NCBI GenBank assembly: GCA_958450365.1
Contig: CAUEEP010000742.1
Span: forward strand, 1,008,001 to 1,072,000
Length of the DNA: 64,000 bases
Source: Mesorhabditis belari
Lineage: Eukaryota; Nematoda; Chromadorea; Rhabditida; Rhabditidae
Direction: 5' to 3'
The notes under the pieces are model-generated. The model was given only the letters and a program-made list of their open reading frames with translations. It had not been told where the DNA came from and did no database searches. Shown here one piece after another: positions 59,441 through 64,000 of the stretch; positions within the stretch are counted from its first letter, which is position 1; every line of letters starts with the position of its first letter. Position numbers and translations under genes: made by a program.

Positions 59441-62259
59441 CAACGATCAAGATCTGGTAAAAACCTTACTAGCTCTAGTCTGACTTACAAGACGTCAAAT
59501 CTTTGGAATCTTGACGTCAGATCGTCAGATCTTGTCCTTGGTACTCAACCAGTTGAACACTAAGCCCAAAACAAAAGAAAGAACACATTTAGTCATTTTA
59601 CGGCCAGCCTAACCAAATCCGAAGTAAAGTAAAGACAAAGGCAAGGCTTGATTTAGCTTTAGCACTTTCTGATTTCCACTACTAACCCTTGGAAAATCTT
59701 GGACTCACCGAATTCCTAGATTCAAAGGCTTCACTAAGGATTTTCTAATTCATTGCAAAATTTGAGATAGAGATCTTTCAATCATCATCATCTTTTTCAT
59801 CATTTCAAAGACTAGAGTGTTTCTTCAGCTCCCTTCGGTGTTTCTTCAGCTTCCCGTCCACAATTTCTCACACCCAAATTATTTTTTCCCTTTTTTTCCC
59901 CACTGAACACCACGCGAAAGAAATTGAGCTTCTTTTCATTTGGAAATTCATTGGGGAGCTTCTTTTACAAAATCCCCCCCTTGACCCTGGAATTAATTCT
60001 CCAATTTGCGTCTTCAATTTCCTTTCTCCCAGCTATCAGATGAGAAGGAACGGTCAACTTTACATACATATTCTTCACCTTTTCTCTTTAAAACTAAGTT
60101 ATTTTCAATTCAATTTTTCCATTTCCCCGATTCTTTTTGATCTCTGGCTTCCTTGTTTACAAAAATAACTTATTTTCAGAAATTCAGAAATACAGAAGAC
60201 TTTACAGGTACCAATTTGCAAAACATTTAAAAAAAACTTTTGAAAGACTTCAAAAACAAATTTTCAATTAAGGATTTTTTTAAAAAGTTTTGTCTAAAGA
60301 TTGGCTCTTGTTTTGAGTCGAATGATGTGATGGAAATGGAAATGGAAATGGAAATGGAAATGGAAATGGAAATGGAATGGAAATGGAAATGGAAAGGAAA
60401 TCGGCTTTTGATCCGCAAAACTTTTCGTAATTTCGTAACATCAAATAAATCAGTAAATGGAAATGATCAATTCGTCATGTTGCCTATCGGTTAAAAATGG
60501 TTAAAACCGGTTAAAAACTGGTTAAAGTTATCAAATAATTCAGATTATTTCATAGTTTTCATCGAGATTTCATGGAAAAGCAAGAAAAGGTTCCCCCTTT
60601 TCCGCAACAAATTTAATTCCACCGTCTTCCGGGAATCACAAATTCTCACCCGTCATTCTTGATTCATAAATTGGAGTTATTAAGGCAAAAAAAATGAGCT
60701 CTTTTGCTGCTAAAATGATTGAAACGAATTTGGAATACACTTTTCCTACTATTGAGAGCTTTTTCCCCCTAAAATCACCTGTAACGCCTGCAAAACTTTT
60801 CCCTTTTCCCTTTATTTCAAAAAATGACATTTATACATAGTATTCTTGCTCTTTTTCTTTCTCTACATTTCTTTCTTGCATTGTGCACGTGAAATCTATG
60901 CAAACTCATCCCTCCTTGTGCACTCGTTTCTCTATTTCATTTGCAATAATGCTTTGCTTTTATAAGGAGTAGTGGAACAACTGAAGCATCGACAAGGAAC
61001 AAATTGTTTTCTTTGACTTTAAAAGCTTTTGATTGCTGAAAGATAGGAAACAAATATTTGTTAAAATAGCGAAACGAAATTTGTTTAGATAGGGAACCAA
61101 ATTTGTCAAGATAGGGAACCAAATCTGTTAAAATTTACTTAAATGATTCGCATTTCTCTGTTCTATCTTTGACCTTTCATCGTTTCATCGAAACTTTAAA
61201 ATTTTTGTAGCGAATTTCAAGATAACTTGTAATTTGAAGTTGAAATTTTTCATTTCAAGCTGAAATTGCCGGCTTTAACATCGGGGTTTTTTCGCCGAAT
61301 TGCATACGCTTTTCATTTACCGTAAACACATGATGTGATTCATTTTCAAATCTTAAACCATTAAATTCGAATTTAGAAGAAAACTCGACAATTTCTTCCT
61401 TCACACATAGCGAGCTTGTGATCATCTTCGACACTTTCAAATAAACTATATATATCTAAGTGTATTGCTAAATATCAATTGCTTATTTTAGCCGTATAAA
61501 CGTTATTGCTTTCATTATTTACTGCCATTAATCCCCCATCCGACTCATCACAATTTCGTGGATTCCCCGAAAATCTCTTCTTTCTACTTTCCCTATATTC
61601 TTTTCCAATTCTTTTCCAATTCTTTTTTGCAATCAGATTGACTTTTAACGGGTTTCCCTTTTCTATCAGAGAAGGGTTATTGCTTTCGTCTTTCAGAAAT
61701 CATTAGTAACAAGATCAGGGATCTCTTTTTTTTTTGTTTCTCTTTCTTTGACTCATTTCTTCTCATTTTAGAATCATTTTATAGCTTTTACCTCTGTTTT
61801 TTATCAATTAGAGTAAGGTGAAAGACTTCGTGTTGGCTTTGAGCTTGGACCAAGTCTAAATAAATGCTCTAGAATTGATCAGATCAAACCAGAAGAGACA
61901 AGGCCATATTTTTGGATGTTCGTATAACAATTTAGTGCCAAGTCTTGCAGCCCTCGATCAGATGAATTCAAAGAAAATTGCCCAAACATGATTGAATTGA
62001 TTCATCAAAAATTGCCCAAACATAGACAAGCCACGGAATAAACTTTGAGCCAATCTTAAAAGGGAAGATCAACTGGATAGGCTGACCAAATGACAATGAG
62101 CCATAGAGCTATCGACGCAGAATTTTACGCTGAATTCGAATCTGCTTTCCGTTTTTGCTATGGAGCCCTCGGTCAAAAGTTATAAGGATGTAAAGTTTTG
62201 TATGGAATTTTAAAAATCATCCCTCGAGTTTAACAGCAGATTTCCTAGAGATATGAAAG
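59441..62259. other. Gene-free stretch
   Basis: Only the GGAAAT array and AT-rich low-complexity DNA are visible. No exon, RNA gene or element recognised. Confidence 0.55.
60331..60392. repeat. (GGAAAT)n microsatellite
   Basis: About ten hexamer copies. Confidence 0.95.
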
Positions 62260-62335
62260 AGCAGCAGTGGTTAGCAAGTGGTAGTCAATTAGAATAAAGA
62301 GGCAAACCCTCTCGGGTTCGAGTCCACAGTTTTCC
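62260..62335 (+). pseudogene. tRNA-like sequence
   Basis: A-box-like AGTGGTTAGCAAGTGG and B-box-like GGGTTCGAGTCC at roughly tRNA spacing, followed by a T-rich stretch like a pol III stop. Stems pair poorly. It is probably tRNA-derived, not functional. Confidence 0.5.
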
Positions 62336-63023
62336 CTTTTTTTGCTTTTTTAAAGGTAATTACTCTCCATTTAAAATACAAGTCTTTTTCAAAGAGCTTT
62401 TCATAAAAATGTTTACTTTTAACTACTTTTAACTATTAACTATTGGTTGGGAAAGCTGTTTTTCTAGGATAGCTTTATGCGTAGATTCTCAAAAACATAA
62501 CGAGAGCTTGGGAAAAGGCGTTCTAAGCCTCCAAAGTGGTTCTAAGGCTCCAAAGTGGTTTTAAGTCGAGTTCCGGGAGCTCTAAAGTGCCTATCCAGCT
62601 GTTAGTTTCATTTCATTTTGCAAGTTTCGTATTTTCCAATTTTTGTAGCCTTATAAACTTTGGGTTTTAGCTCAAATTCCAAATAAAAACCCCAAAAAAA
62701 GGATTTTTTTTTCTAATTACGCCCGTCATTGTGCGTCATTTTTTTTCCAATCATAAATCATTTTTTGCGAGACAATTTTTGCATCAAATGCTTTTCTTTT
62801 TAATTGTTTCTTTTACGCAAAATACAATTCCTGACCTTTTCCCATTGACCCATTTTCCCTTTTTGCTGTCCAGTGTCTTTTTGCTGCATTTTAAACATCA
62901 CTCAAATCAAATTAACTCCAAATTTTTCTGAAAATTTATCTCAATTCTTAATTCCACTCAATTCTACGCAAATTTCCCCACTTTTCATGATTCGTTTGAG
63001 AACGAAAGAACCATTTCAACTAC

Positions 63024-63308
63024 CGTAAATACTGTAATAGTACCCCACCCGCCCTCGTACAGTCGCGTAGTCTCAGTCTCAGTCGCGTAGTTTTTAGTAT
63101 TTCATTTTTTTCAAAGCGCCCGTACTTTCAAAAAAAAGTGTCTTTGGTATCAAAAAATAGCCCTAAATTTCAGCTATTTTTTGGTACCTAAGCGAGCATT
63201 GTAGCATAAACCAGTGTCGAGGAAAACCTCGTTCGGCTAGAGTTCAAAGCACTACGCAACACTCCGCACCGTCAATATGGGGGTGGATACTATTACAGTA
63301 TTTACGGG
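63024..63308. mobile_element. MITE family A, copy 2
   Basis: Same ends (CGTAAATACTGTAATAGTA and its inverse) and interior (GCGAGCATTGTAGCATAAAC) as 3360-3628, in the same orientation. Non-coding. Confidence 0.87.
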
Positions 63309-63505
63309 GTATGTCGTTCTCAAAAGAAAAGCCCAAATTTTTGTACTCTTAGATACAAATTTTTGTTCGTTTTTCCTAGAACTATATAGAGCTTTGGGCT
63401 CAAAGTAAATCTATAATTCTGATGCTTAAAAATAGCTCAAAAGATTGTCAGTAATTCAGTAATTGCTTTGATTGACTCATTTACTTTGGCGCTTGCCGAA
63501 AGGCT

Positions 63506-63695
63506 GGCCTAACTGGCTTAGCTGGCTTAGCTGGCTTACCTTAGCTTAGCTGGCTTAGATTAGCTTAACTTAGCTTAACTTAGCTGGCTTAGCTGGCTTA
63601 GCTTAACTTAGCTTAGCTTAACTTAGCTTAGCTTAGCTTAGCTTAGCTTAACTTAGCTGGCTTAGCTTAGCTTAACTTAACTTAACTTAGCTTAG
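63506..63695. repeat. CTTAG-type tandem array
   Basis: About 190 bases of CTTAGCTGG, CTTAGCTTAA and CTTAG units in mixed order. Confidence 0.93.
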
Positions 63696-64000
63696 CGATT
63701 CATTTGTGTTTACCTCAAAAGTTTCATGAAATCCATGAAAAATTTGCTAAATTATTCCAAATTTCTTCCTTTTCTTCGATCTTTCAAAGAACGAATAAAA
63801 AATTTGCCCGCTTTTCACACCCAAATCTTCATTTATTTATCTTAGGATTAAGTTTTCATTCAAATTTCTTTTTGCAAAAGAACACCCAGCCTTATGATTG
63901 AATATCTTTTATCTTATTATCTCATCTTTTTTTTCGTATAAATTCACTTACATTCTTGAATCGGATTAAGTGTCATTTGTTTACTTCCAAATTTTTTCTA

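Overview
This window reads as a nematode nuclear genome: AT-rich DNA, intron-dense genes with many introns of about 40-60 bases, splice acceptors sitting directly before several start codons (expected where spliced-leader trans-splicing occurs), nematode-type protein families (an ET/Ly6-like cysteine-rich protein, a CPG4-like protein), and interstitial repeats built from the nematode telomere unit TTAGGC. I cannot name the species. All exon boundaries were read by hand from GT/AG sites and reading-frame continuity; there is no transcript evidence.

Region by region. 1-12.3 kb, minus strand: the 5' and middle part of a two-pore-domain (K2P/TWK) potassium channel gene whose 3' end lies beyond base 1; its long introns hold MITE copies and minisatellites. 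12.3-24.4 kb: mostly non-coding and repeat-rich, with a LINE tail, two foldback elements, a tandem pair of tRNA-derived units, four minisatellites of note, a transposase fragment and two small unrecognised minus-strand genes (17.8-18.7 and 19.8-20.2 kb). 24.4-29.0 kb, minus: a complete 24-exon carnitine palmitoyltransferase 1 gene (757 aa). 30.9-31.7 kb, minus: a small secreted, probably GPI-anchored, cysteine-rich protein. 32.3-37.5 kb, minus: NDUFS1 (nuo-5) preceded by a ZFPL1 homologue. 38.4-39.9 kb, minus: an intronless heat shock factor ORF. 40.3-42.6 kb, plus: protein phosphatase 5, head to head with the heat shock factor gene. 43.5-45.4 kb, plus: a secreted CPG4-like protein with a Ser/Gln repeat and a hydrophobic tail. 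45.4-64 kb: I find no intact gene; it holds an internally deleted mariner element with terminal inverted repeats, transposase and LINE remnants, foldback elements, segmental duplications, telomere-like repeats and many minisatellites.

Biological links. CPT1 (fatty-acyl entry into mitochondria) and NDUFS1 (complex I) are both mitochondrial energy genes. PP5 is an Hsp90 co-chaperone reported in other animals to dampen HSF1, so the shared 339-base promoter region between the hsf and PP5 genes is a plausible regulatory pairing. Two conserved genes (NDUFS1, PP5) each have one exon junction that is exactly one base out of frame at canonical splice sites, both beside homopolymers, which most simply points to assembly errors.
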